Assembly (NCBI GenBank): GCA_012038135.1
Contig: JAAVJQ010000019.1
Coordinates: 1-51,276, forward strand
Source of the DNA: Salinimicrobium nanhaiense
GTDB lineage: Bacteria; Bacteroidota; Bacteroidia; Flavobacteriales; Flavobacteriaceae
Direction: 5' to 3'
DNA length: 51,276 nucleotides
Of this stretch, positions 43,400 through 51,276 are shown one piece after another. Position 1 is the stretch's first letter. Each line of letters begins with the position of its first letter. The notes under the pieces are model-generated. The model searched no databases. It was given only the letters and a program-made list of their open reading frames with translations, and had not been told where the DNA came from. Both the position numbers and the translations under genes were made by a program.

Positions 43400-45793
43400 A
43401 TGTCCCAGAATCCCAATCCAAATTATCGTCCGCAGCAGGAAGAAGAGATCGACCTACGGGAAGAGCTTATCAAATATTTAAGACATTGGCCCTGGTTTGT
43501 AGCCGGTGTGCTTATTGCTGTACTTGCTGCTTTCCTTTACCTGCGCTACACCACCCCGGTATACAACACTGCGGCAACCATTATTATCAAGGATGAGGAC
43601 AAGAAAGGCGGCAGCGGAGATCTTTCTGCCTTTGCCGATCTTGGACTGCTTAACGGAATAGGTACTAATTCCATTGAAAATGAGATCGGGATCCTTAAAT
43701 CCCGTCGTCTCCTGAACAGTGTAGGAAAAAATATGCAGTTGCAGGTTAGCTTCTTCGAGAAAGGCACTGTACGTACTACAGAACTTTATGAGAACCGGCC
43801 TTTCAATATTCAGGTACTGGAATACAAGGAGGAAAAGCTGCAGGACCTGGAACCCTTCGAAGTGGACATTCTGGATGAAACAACTTTTGAGATATCCAAT
43901 CCTGCCCTCGGATTTCGCAAGAAGGCTGCTTTCGGTACTCCGGTAGAGCTGCCTTTTGGAGGGATCATTCTTACTCCAAATTTTGCAGCAGGTCAGGAGA
44001 AAATAGATAAGACCATTCTTGTTTCCTTCGGAAGTCTGGAAGCTGCAGTAGATTCATACAGAAGTCGACTTCAGGTAAATCTCACTGATAAGAATAGTAC
44101 GCTGATCGAACTCAGCCTGCAGGATCCTGTACGCCAGAAGGCCCAGGACATTCTCGACCGCCTCATCTACCAGTACAACCGGGAAGCTATTGAGGATAAG
44201 AACCAGGTGTCTCTGAACACAGCCGAATTTATCGAAGACAGGCTTGCGATCATCTCCTCTGAACTGGATTCAGTTGAAACCGGAAAGCAGGAATTCAAGA
44301 CAGAGAACCGCCTGACCAACATTGAAGCCGAATCCCAGTTGTTCATCGAGAACGCCAGTGAATTCCGAAAGGAACAGCTGGAAGTAGAAACGCAGCTGGA
44401 GCTGGCGAATACAATGATCGACTACTTAAAAACTGAAGGCAAAGACGGACTCTTACCTGCCAATCTCGGTTTTAGTGAAAGCAGTCTGGTCTCGGCAATT
44501 CAGACTTACAACCAGATGGTGTTAGAACGCAACCGTGTACTGTCGGGATCAACCGATCGTAACCCGGTGGTGGTCAATCTGAATAACCAGATCTCGGACA
44601 TGAAGTCCAGCGTAATGGAATCCCTGCTCAACCTGAGGAATTCCCTGCAGATCTCTCAAAGGGATCTTTCTGCAAGGGAAGCCACTATTAATGCACAAAT
44701 TGCCGGGGTACCTTCCAAAGAGAAGCAGTTCCGTGGCATTCTAAGACAGCAGAACATTAAAGAAGCACTTTACTTATTTCTGCTTCAAAAAAGGGAAGAA
44801 ACCAACCTCTCCCTGGCAGCCACCGCGCCCAAGGCCAAGATCGTGGATGCGGCTTACAGTTCCAAAGAACCTGTTTCTCCCAAATCAAAAATTGTTTTAC
44901 TGGCTGCGCTTGTCTTAGGACTGTTGATCCCCTTCCTGGTGATCTATGTTAGAAACCTCCTGAATAACAAAGTACAAAGCCGTGCCGATATGGAGAATGA
45001 GGTGAAACATATTCCGCTGGTAGGAGAGATCCCAAGGATCGCCCGCGGACAAAAAGAGATCATAGAAAGCCAGGATCGTTCTGTGCTTGCGGAAGCTTTC
45101 CGTATCCTGCACACCAACTTACAGTACCTGCTGGTAAACGCTGGGACAAAACCGGGTGGAAATACAATCTTCATTACCTCTACCGTGAAAGGAGAAGGAA
45201 AGACCTTTGTAGCCTTCAACCTTGCCATCACCCTGGCACAGGCAGAGAAAAAGGTATTGATCATTGGAGGAGACCTTCGTAATCCGCAGCTGCAACGATT
45301 CGAAGCCGGCGCAAAAGATCACCACGGAGTGAGCGATTACCTGGTGAACAACAACCTGGATCTTAAGGAACTGATACAATCCTCCAAGCTACATGCCAAC
45401 CTCGACCTGCTGGTTTCCGGTAGCATCCCTCCCAACCCATCAGAACTATGGCGGCAGGAGAAAACAGCTACCCTATTCTCGAAACTGGAGGAGATGTATG
45501 ACTATGTTATAGTGGACACCGCCCCCGCTATGCTCGTAACTGACACCTTCCTGATCAACAAATACGCAGATCTTACTTTGTACCTGGTACGCGCAGGATA
45601 CACAGAGAAGAAACTATTGAATTTCGCTGTGGAAGCCAAACAACAAGGCAAACTACAGGAAGTCGGCTATGTGCTCAACGAGGTCGAAGCCGCACATTTT
45701 GGCTACGGTAACAAGTACGGCTACTATTACGCCTATGGCGAAGAACAACCTGGATTCTGGGGCAGGATGAAGAACAAAGCGGCTTTTTGGTAG
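43400..45793 (+). CDS. wzc: Wzc-like tyrosine autokinase/chain-length regulator
   Basis: A 797-residue inner-membrane protein. N-terminal helix near 28-48, periplasmic Wzz domain with long coiled coil (about 270-440), second helix near 498-517, then a cytosolic BY-kinase domain: Walker A STVKGEGKT at 594-602, Walker A' VLIIGGDLRNPQ near 618-630, Walker B VIVDTAPA near 702-709. The tail is tyrosine-rich (NKYGYYYAYGEE), the usual autophosphorylation cluster. Cycles with a phosphatase, not seen here, to control polymerisation and export. Confidence 0.95.
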   Translation: MSQNPNPNYRPQQEEEIDLREELIKYLRHWPWFVAGVLIAVLAAFLYLRYTTPVYNTAATIIIKDEDKKGGSGDLSAFADLGLLNGIGTNSIENEIGILKSRRLLNSVGKNMQLQVSFFEKGTVRTTELYENRPFNIQVLEYKEEKLQDLEPFEVDILDETTFEISNPALGFRKKAAFGTPVELPFGGIILTPNFAAGQEKIDKTILVSFGSLEAAVDSYRSRLQVNLTDKNSTLIELSLQDPVRQKAQDILDRLIYQYNREAIEDKNQVSLNTAEFIEDRLAIISSELDSVETGKQEFKTENRLTNIEAESQLFIENASEFRKEQLEVETQLELANTMIDYLKTEGKDGLLPANLGFSESSLVSAIQTYNQMVLERNRVLSGSTDRNPVVVNLNNQISDMKSSVMESLLNLRNSLQISQRDLSAREATINAQIAGVPSKEKQFRGILRQQNIKEALYLFLLQKREETNLSLAATAPKAKIVDAAYSSKEPVSPKSKIVLLAALVLGLLIPFLVIYVRNLLNNKVQSRADMENEVKHIPLVGEIPRIARGQKEIIESQDRSVLAEAFRILHTNLQYLLVNAGTKPGGNTIFITSTVKGEGKTFVAFNLAITLAQAEKKVLIIGGDLRNPQLQRFEAGAKDHHGVSDYLVNNNLDLKELIQSSKLHANLDLLVSGSIPPNPSELWRQEKTATLFSKLEEMYDYVIVDTAPAMLVTDTFLINKYADLTLYLVRAGYTEKKLLNFAVEAKQQGKLQEVGYVLNEVEAAHFGYGNKYGYYYAYGEEQPGFWGRMKNKAAFW

Positions 45794-47175
45794 GAAATAG
45801 TATTGAGTAGTTAGTAATGTGACTCAAGGTTCTCGTCACTTCGAGTGATTTACAAAACCGGGAGGTTTTGGAAATAGTATCGAGAAGTCGAGAACAGAGG
45901 CGGAGGAAGGTAGATTTACGAAGTACGAAGTTAGAAGTAGTTTTTCACTGTCACAATGAGCCTGACTGGAGGGAACATTAGTCGAAAAAACTTTGTCACG
46001 CTGAGCCCGAACGCGCTAGCGTGAGGATTAGTCGAAGCGCTTTTAAAGAAAATATACTTTTTAAACTGAGTCTTATCTCCACCAGGACTTCGACTATTCG
46101 CTGCAACTACCGTTGCAGCGGCTCAGTCTGACAACAGAACACAAATGTCACACTGAGCCCGACCAATAGGGAGGAATAGTCGAAGTGTAAGCCCGACCGG
46201 AGGAAGTTAGATTTACGAAGTACGAAGTTAGAAGTTGTTTTTCACTGTCACGCTGAGCCCGAACGCGTTAGCGTGAGGATTAGTCGAAGCGCTTTTATAC
46301 TAAAATATACCCTTTTTAATACAGAGTTGTCTCCACCAGGACTTCGACCCTTCGCCGCAACTCGCGTTGCAGCGGCTCAGTCTGACATAAGAACACAAAT
46401 ATCACACTGAGCCCGACCGCGGCAGCGCGAGGATTAGTCGAAGTGTGAGCCCTAACGGAGGAAGGTAGATTTACGAAGTACGAAGTTAGAAGTTGTTTAT
46501 CACTGTCACGCTGAGCCCGAACGCGCTAGCGTGAGGATTAGTCGAAGCGCTTTTAAAGAAAATATACTTTTTAAACTGAGTCTTATCTCCACCAGGACTT
46601 CGACTATTCGCTGCAACTACCGTTGCATCGGCTCAGTCTGACAACAGAACACAAATGTCACACTGAGCCCGACCGGAGGGAGGATTAGTCGAAGTGTGAG
46701 CCCGAGTAATTTCGTGGAAAAACTAATTCTTTTGCCCCGCCCTAAAGGGTGAGAATTAGTTTTTCATTAACTGTTTAATTTTGATTTGACTCGTACCAAA
46801 AATATATAAGCCTTTCTCCGCCTCCTCCCGCCCCTTCGGGATAGGGTGGGGCAAAACGGAAAAAGAAATTTAGATCCTATTTCACCAGGACTTCGACCAA
46901 TCGCTGCAACTACCGTTGCAACGGCTCAGTCTGACGAAAGGTACCTTTTCGAAGTACGAAGTACCATTTTTTTTTCCGTAGTAAGCTTTTTGGCTCCCTT
47001 TAGGGAAGGGGCAAAACAAAAAGCTTACAACCTGATTCCTTGGTCACGAACTGACGGGGATTAAAATTTTAAGATTTTTTTATATACACTTTTCTTACGT
47101 CAAACTATTTATTTTACATTTGACTCCCTACCTAAACTTTTCAATTTAACTAATGCTAATTTTTAAAACCAATCT
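45794..47175. repeat. Intergenic repeat block 8: array of covarying hairpins
   Basis: 1.4 kb without a supported gene. A family A element (45834-45892) is followed by three long direct repeats starting near 45910, 46207 and 46465, each opening with GATTTACGAAGTACGAAG. They hold family C elements at 45950, 45994, 46146, 46246, 46401, 46504 and 46656 and inverse-orientation copies at 46082, 46334, 46592 and 46884. Three family B hairpins follow: 46717-46765 (14-bp perfect stem), 46812-46865 and 46981-47028 (11-bp perfect stem). The end is an A/T-rich leader. Confidence 0.85.
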
Positions 47176-48267
47176 ATGAAAACTAAGATTACCCGTTTTT
47201 CACGTAGGGGTATTATTTTCTGCAGTATGCTGCTTTTGTCGGCCCTGCTTTGGAACTGTGATACACAGGACCTGGAATTTATCGATCCCTATGAATTTGT
47301 AAATGATGAATTTGATAATATCCCCGACCTTCCTGAGGTAGTGGACGAAGATCCTGTCATTGTGGAGCCCGAGGTAGGTACTGTTGAACAGTCTGCCGAA
47401 ACCCAATCCCTGGTGAATGACATACTCAACGCCGGCTCTACCGGAGAGATAAGCGAGGAAAGCAAAGCTAAGTTACAGAATGTGGAGAATTATTCTTCGC
47501 AGTTGTCTGCTTCTGTTCTTGAGCAGGCTCAAACCTTAACCAATGCAGATATAGCTGACATTCTGGATCCTACCAAGGAACTCAATGCAGACCTTGAGCA
47601 GTTGAGAGAAGCTCTTAAAAATGCTCCAGCAGAGATTAGGGCACTTTTACCAAAGATCCAGCTTACGGCTGATTTTGATGATCTTCCCGCCACTACTAAT
47701 ACAGCTACCGCATCAACTACAGCTTTTGACCCTGGGAATCCACTGGATTTCTTTATGCAAACAGTTAGTGGTCCATGTGCCGATGCAGCTTATGATGCTT
47801 ATGATGAAAAACTTGTGACGCTTTCAGGACAACGTGACGCAAATTTCTTTGTCCTTGAGAGCAACTACGCCCGTCGTAGTTCTGAAGCTGATGCACGTCT
47901 TGTAGAGAGGCAGAATACCCAGGCAGAAAGGCTGGAGACGATACGAACTCAAATGATCGATGCAACCGAAGACATCCTTGCTGCAGCCGAAGAAGCAGAT
48001 AGTATTGGAGAAACAGAGATGGCTGCGCAACTAAGACAACTGGCGCTGTTATATGCCGTTGATGCCCGAGGTGCCTTAAATGAATGGAATACCCTTGTAC
48101 TTGAGTTACTGCAGGTACGTATGACCCAGGAAAAAGCAGAGGCATTGACCATCCGGGAAGCAAAAACTGCCGAAGTTACTGCACAATTCACAGCTGCAAA
48201 AGTACAGGCCGACACTTTGTTGCAACAGTCTCTAAATGATTGTCACAATCAGGGATCGGGTAACTAA
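47176..48267 (+). CDS. Putative lipoprotein with coiled-coil C-terminus
   Basis: A 363-residue exported protein. Hydrophobic signal at about 12-27 ending LLWNC (Cys28), a non-standard lipobox, so lipidation is likely but not certain. A very acidic linker (about 29-75: DLEFIDPYEFVNDEFDN and following) is followed by helices and a T/A-rich stretch. Residues about 200-350 form a long helical coiled-coil with a Cys at each end (GPCADAAYDAYDEK; LNDCHNQG) that could be disulfide-linked. No family recognised. First gene of a four-gene operon. Confidence 0.75.
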   Translation: MKTKITRFSRRGIIFCSMLLLSALLWNCDTQDLEFIDPYEFVNDEFDNIPDLPEVVDEDPVIVEPEVGTVEQSAETQSLVNDILNAGSTGEISEESKAKLQNVENYSSQLSASVLEQAQTLTNADIADILDPTKELNADLEQLREALKNAPAEIRALLPKIQLTADFDDLPATTNTATASTTAFDPGNPLDFFMQTVSGPCADAAYDAYDEKLVTLSGQRDANFFVLESNYARRSSEADARLVERQNTQAERLETIRTQMIDATEDILAAAEEADSIGETEMAAQLRQLALLYAVDARGALNEWNTLVLELLQVRMTQEKAEALTIREAKTAEVTAQFTAAKVQADTLLQQSLNDCHNQGSGN

Positions 48268-48293
48268 TTCAACTAACCAAGAAAACCAAACCA

Positions 48294-49004
48294 ATGAATA
48301 AGAATATATTTATAATTTTTTGGCTCGCGTTGTTCAGCTTCACAGCTCAGGCCCAGATCAAATTAAACAATATCAGTGCCGGTGCTTCTTACTGGCATCG
48401 CACCTATGAGGAGCATAATGAAAGGTTCTTTCTTATAAGCTATGAAGCCGATGAAGATTTTACAAAAGGAGGGGTCATGCCCCACCTTGGTGCAGAGCTC
48501 AACCTTTACCAAAATCTTGCCCTGGATGTCAGGGTGGGGTACTGGACAGGAGACTTTAAGGCGCAGGGAGTTTTTGGTGACCTAAGGCTGGATGAGAAGA
48601 TCGAGCAGACCATTATTCCTGTTTCTGCAGGTTTACTTTACCGCTTTCCAGACCTAATAAGGGAAGATGTCAATTTTTTCCTCGGAGCGGGTATGAACAG
48701 GTATTTTGTCCAGAACAAGGTAAGCAGAACCATTACAGGGGGTGCCGGCACCAATGAAGAAGATACCTTTAGCGGAAACAGCTATGGGGTAAATGTTAAG
48801 GCTGGTGTGGAATATTACTTTACAGATGCCCTTGGCCTGGCCCTTGAAGCTCGTTATAACGAAGGTTATTACAATCAGACCTTTCAGGCTGTGACCACTC
48901 AAGCTCCGGTAAGGGAGCAGGTCTCGGTGCGTGGTATTGAAGCGGGGCTCAGCCTGCGTTACCGTTTCTCCGGAAATCCTCCCGAGGAGCCTGTAAATGA
49001 ATAG
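48294..49004 (+). CDS. Outer-membrane beta-barrel protein
   Basis: A 236-residue protein with a signal peptide (cut after TAQAQ, about residue 21) and alternating beta-strand pattern typical of OmpA/OmpW-like 8-strand barrels: LNLYQNLALDVRVGYWTGDF, AGLLYRFPDLI, VNVKAGVEYYFTDALGLALEA, and a terminal aromatic strand AGLSLRYRFSG. The short tail after it (NPPEEPVNE) is unusual for a barrel end. It overlaps the next gene by 8 bp, so is co-translated with it. Confidence 0.8.
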   Translation: MNKNIFIIFWLALFSFTAQAQIKLNNISAGASYWHRTYEEHNERFFLISYEADEDFTKGGVMPHLGAELNLYQNLALDVRVGYWTGDFKAQGVFGDLRLDEKIEQTIIPVSAGLLYRFPDLIREDVNFFLGAGMNRYFVQNKVSRTITGGAGTNEEDTFSGNSYGVNVKAGVEYYFTDALGLALEARYNEGYYNQTFQAVTTQAPVREQVSVRGIEAGLSLRYRFSGNPPEEPVNE

Positions 49005-49797
49005 TAAGAATTATCTTTTTTACCTGCCTCTGCTTTGCGGCTTTATTAGTTCGCTGTGCATGGGGCAGGTAAATTTTTTAGGAAAACCCGGTTATATCGC
49101 CACTCCTTCTGCGGAATGGAATGAGGACAGACCACTGGGATTATCATTTTCTTATCTGCCCGATGAGTATTCTATCTTCAATACTGCCGGAGACAGGAAT
49201 ATTGTTCATTTCTACAACGCCCGCGGAACTTTCACCTCCTTCATGGAAGTAAATTTCACTATCGCCCACCGTCCGCTCATGAGTGACAAAATAGGTGTGG
49301 GTGACCGGCAAATAGATTTTAGATTCCGGCTTCTTCGGGAAAAGAAATACCTCCCGGCTATAGTAATGGGATGGACTCCTCCGGGTTCTGTCTCTCCTGT
49401 TATGGCGCACGATTATTTAGTGGCAACAAAAAATTTCTATACCGGCTTCGGAAGATTAAATATTTCCGGAGGCTATGGCTCTCCCTACATCATTAAAAGG
49501 GAAAATGGCGGTGACGCTTTGGATCTTGAGGTGCTGAAAAAAATTGATTTCCAAAACATTAAATATCTCACCGGTTTCTTCGGAGGGATCTCCTATGAAC
49601 CTTTTTCTTACGGAGGCGTGATGCTGGAGTATGATACCCAAACAATAAATGCAGGTTTTTACCTGAAGCCCCTGCCGTGGATCATTTTGCAGGGCTACAC
49701 CTATGAAGCCAAAGAAATAGCCTTTACCATAGCTGCCAGTTTCCCGCTGAATTTTGCGCCTCGTACCCTAAGACGTTATGAAAAAGAGCTGGATTAA
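48997..49797 (+). CDS. YjbH/GfcD-like protein, N-terminal half
   Basis: A 266-residue exported protein (signal peptide to about residue 23, SLCMGQ). The mature start NFLGKPGYIATPSAEWNEDRPLGLSFSYL corresponds to the beginning of YjbH/GfcD exopolysaccharide proteins (NFGGTGLIxTPSA), followed by DFRFRLLREKKYLPAIVMGW and GRLNISGGYG. The family is usually about 700 residues; this covers only the first barrel-like half. The next gene resembles the second half and overlaps by 20 bp. Probably forms part of an outer-membrane assembly linked to polysaccharide export. Confidence 0.75.
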   Translation: MNSKNYLFYLPLLCGFISSLCMGQVNFLGKPGYIATPSAEWNEDRPLGLSFSYLPDEYSIFNTAGDRNIVHFYNARGTFTSFMEVNFTIAHRPLMSDKIGVGDRQIDFRFRLLREKKYLPAIVMGWTPPGSVSPVMAHDYLVATKNFYTGFGRLNISGGYGSPYIIKRENGGDALDLEVLKKIDFQNIKYLTGFFGGISYEPFSYGGVMLEYDTQTINAGFYLKPLPWIILQGYTYEAKEIAFTIAASFPLNFAPRTLRRYEKELD

Positions 49798-50908
49798 CAT
49801 TTTTCTTTTACTTCTTTTTTCCGCAGGCATGCAGGCCCAGGAAATTAAAGACAGGCTCTATCAGGCCGGATTTGAGAATATCCGGGTAAAGCAGGGAAAG
49901 GACAGCCTGAAGATCTTTTTTGAGCACCGGGAATTCCGCAGCCCGTACCATTCCATCCGCTATGCTCAGCTACTTCCTGGAGAAGAGGCAGATCAGAATC
50001 TAATTTGGATCCCTCTCTACCATAATACTCCCATAGGCAGGTTTACTGCCGACAGCTATGAATTCAGTGGACTTTCCAAGGAGGACCGCCTGTTCTATCG
50101 AAAGCATAACAGTTTTCAGGAAGATTATCGTTTTCACTTCCGCATCCATCCGGACTTTTCAGCGCGGTTTGGTTACTACAGTGATCCTTTCCAGATCAAG
50201 TTCAACCTCATCCTGGACAGCAGGATCTATTTAGCCCCGGGGCTCAGCCTGCAAACCGGAATAGCATTTCCGGTTCAAAACAATCTGGACGCGCAGGATA
50301 CAAAACCGAGGCTCGCTCCCAGCATGCTCCACTACTTTGCACAGCCGGTAAATTCCCACTTTGTAGCCGTCAGCCTTGGCAGTTTCTATTATGACCGCTA
50401 TGGCTTTGACCTGCAGTACAGGTATAACAATTTATCCTCTCCCTGGAGCTTTGGACTCGAAACGGGCCTCACCGGCTTTTACTGGATGACCGCCGGCAGC
50501 ATTTATTCTGAAGATATAAATACCCTGCATGCCATCGCCGATGTGGAATACCGCTTACCTATCGAAAATCTCAACCTGAAGCTCAGTGCCGGTAGATTTC
50601 TATTTGAAGATGTAGGAGCCCGGGTAGATCTCATCAGGCAATTTGGCACGGTGGACCTGGGACTTCATGTTTCGGCAACAGATGCCGGAGTCACCGGAGG
50701 ATTCCAATTCGCCTTTTCCCTCTGGCCCGGCACCATCGTCCGCACAAAGAAACTGGAACTCCGCACGACAGAGGAATTCCGCTGGGAATACAGCTACAAC
50801 AACGAAGAACCCGTCGCCCGCCGATACCGTCTCGGCGTCCCACGACTCGACGATATGCTAAGGCAATATAATGAGGGGTTTGTGCAGTCGTTAGACGGTA
50901 GTCGGTAG
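49778..50908 (+). CDS. YjbH/GfcD-like protein, C-terminal half
   Basis: A 376-residue exported protein with its own signal peptide (IFLLLLFSAGMQAQ). Residues 20-75 (LYQAGFENIRVKQGKDSLKIFFEHREFR) resemble the linker domain of YjbH, and the rest is beta-rich; SAGRFLFEDVGARVDLIRQFGTVDLGLHVSATDAG corresponds to the C-terminal barrel signature of YjbH/GfcD. Its independent signal peptide shows the split is functional rather than a frameshift. The last residues (SLDGSR) and stop are encoded in a GACGGTAGTCGGTAG repeat unit like that ending the WecA-like gene. Confidence 0.75.
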   Translation: MKKSWINIFLLLLFSAGMQAQEIKDRLYQAGFENIRVKQGKDSLKIFFEHREFRSPYHSIRYAQLLPGEEADQNLIWIPLYHNTPIGRFTADSYEFSGLSKEDRLFYRKHNSFQEDYRFHFRIHPDFSARFGYYSDPFQIKFNLILDSRIYLAPGLSLQTGIAFPVQNNLDAQDTKPRLAPSMLHYFAQPVNSHFVAVSLGSFYYDRYGFDLQYRYNNLSSPWSFGLETGLTGFYWMTAGSIYSEDINTLHAIADVEYRLPIENLNLKLSAGRFLFEDVGARVDLIRQFGTVDLGLHVSATDAGVTGGFQFAFSLWPGTIVRTKKLELRTTEEFRWEYSYNNEEPVARRYRLGVPRLDDMLRQYNEGFVQSLDGSR

Positions 50909-51150
50909 GATCATAAAAAGCTGTTCGAGAACCGGCCGTCGGATATCTGCGCTATCAGCGGGAAAAAATACGGGTTGCCAGTTGCCGCTTGCCGGTCTTT
51001 TGTCTTTACTGTGACGGAGTGATGGAGTGATGGAGTGACGGAGTGATGGAGTGATGGAGTGATGGAGTGACGGAGTGACGGAGTGACGGAGTAAATTAGG
51101 AAAAGTCATTGGCCTTTAGCCTTTGGCTGTTGGCGAAAAAAGGTTGCAGG
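50895..51150. repeat. Intergenic repeat block 9, copy of block 3
   Basis: No gene. Ten copies of GTGAYGGA (51011-51090), preceded by an ATCAGCGGGAAAAAATAC and TTGCCAGTTGCC segment and followed by GTAAATTAGGAAAAGTCATT and on to about 51150. This is the same order and nearly the same sequence as 17690-18043. Confidence 0.85.
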
Positions 51151-51276
51151 TGGTTATTTCGGAGGGACCGTGCCACCTATTTCGGTTCAAACAGTGCCAC
51201 TTTGAAAGATACTGCAATTATATAAAAAATTAATGTTACTCGTTTTTTAGAACTCCTTTTCTTAATGATTCTCCTT
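51150..51276. mobile_element. Possible IS21-type terminus at right edge
   Basis: At about 51150 the sequence departs from the copy of repeat block 3 and becomes unique. It contains TTATTTCGGAGGGACC, then GTGCCACCTATTTCGG and CAGTGCCACTTTGAAAG, short direct repeats that resemble the multiple terminal repeats of IS21-family elements in Bacteroidota. No coding sequence is long enough to confirm this. Confidence 0.4.

Noticed and set aside
49778..49797. A frameshift splitting one YjbH gene
   Set aside because: The second half begins with its own signal peptide after the overlap, so two separate exported proteins are more likely than a broken gene.

Overview
The window looks like a chromosomal segment of a marine Flavobacteriaceae member (Gramella/Christiangramia, Salegentibacter or Zunongwangia-like; inferred, not proven). 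Supporting signs are a type III glutamine synthetase, a long (393 aa) PurM, a BlaI/M56 pair whose sensor carries TonB-plug-like modules, SPI and SPII signal peptides typical of the phylum, and several promoters matching the Bacteroidota -7 motif TAnnTTTG. No rRNA, tRNA or CRISPR array was recognised.

Layout. (1) 1-14030 is conserved housekeeping DNA: a vitamin-B12-binding-protein-like gene cut by an IS1595-type insertion at the left edge, then pyrF, prfA, an alpha/beta hydrolase, a divergent msrA, a GxxExxY gene, a HEAT-like gene, purM, glnN, a Na+/Ca2+ exchanger, and a three-gene BlaI/M56/carboxypeptidase-like-domain operon. (2) 14031-25568 is a repeat-dense accessory zone. Single genes or pairs (SDR, small membrane protein, lipoprotein, AAA/DUF4143 ATPase, UpxY antiterminator, TacA-TacT toxin-antitoxin, an intact IS3-family element with a 3-bp target duplication) sit in long non-coding stretches built from several families of hairpin-forming and tandem repeats. 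(3) 25569-45793 is an exopolysaccharide/capsule locus of the Wzx/Wzy type, all on the plus strand. GDP-fucose genes (manC, gmd, fcl) come first; then a UDP-diacetamido-dideoxy-glucuronate pathway (TviB/WbpA-like dehydrogenase, WbpD, WbpE, WbpB), a Wzx flippase, a GT4, an acetyltransferase, a Wzy polymerase, a GT2, a WecA-type initiating transferase, and the Wza/Wzc export pair. A toxin/defence-like insert (helical protein plus PemK-like toxin with an early stop, a second GxxExxY gene, a RhuM-Fic fusion) separates gmd from fcl. (4) 45794-47175 is a second repeat array. (5) 47176-50908 is a compact operon for a putative lipoprotein, an outer-membrane barrel, and a YjbH/GfcD-type exopolysaccharide protein apparently split into two genes. 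(6) 50895-51276 repeats the 18-kb repeat block and ends in what may be an IS21-type terminus.

How it works together (inference). The sugar-nucleotide genes supply L-fucose and a diacetamido uronic acid; the WecA-like enzyme loads the first sugar on undecaprenyl phosphate; the two glycosyltransferases and the acetyltransferase build the unit; Wzx flips it, Wzy polymerises it and Wzc/Wza export it. UpxY may act as an antiterminator for this locus, although it is encoded on the opposite strand, and the YjbH-like pair may assist at the outer membrane.

The most unusual content is non-coding: hairpin repeats with constant arms and variable cores, hairpins with a constant core and unrelated but self-complementary stems, repeats whose arms co-vary between copies, and repeat units that supply the last codons of three genes.
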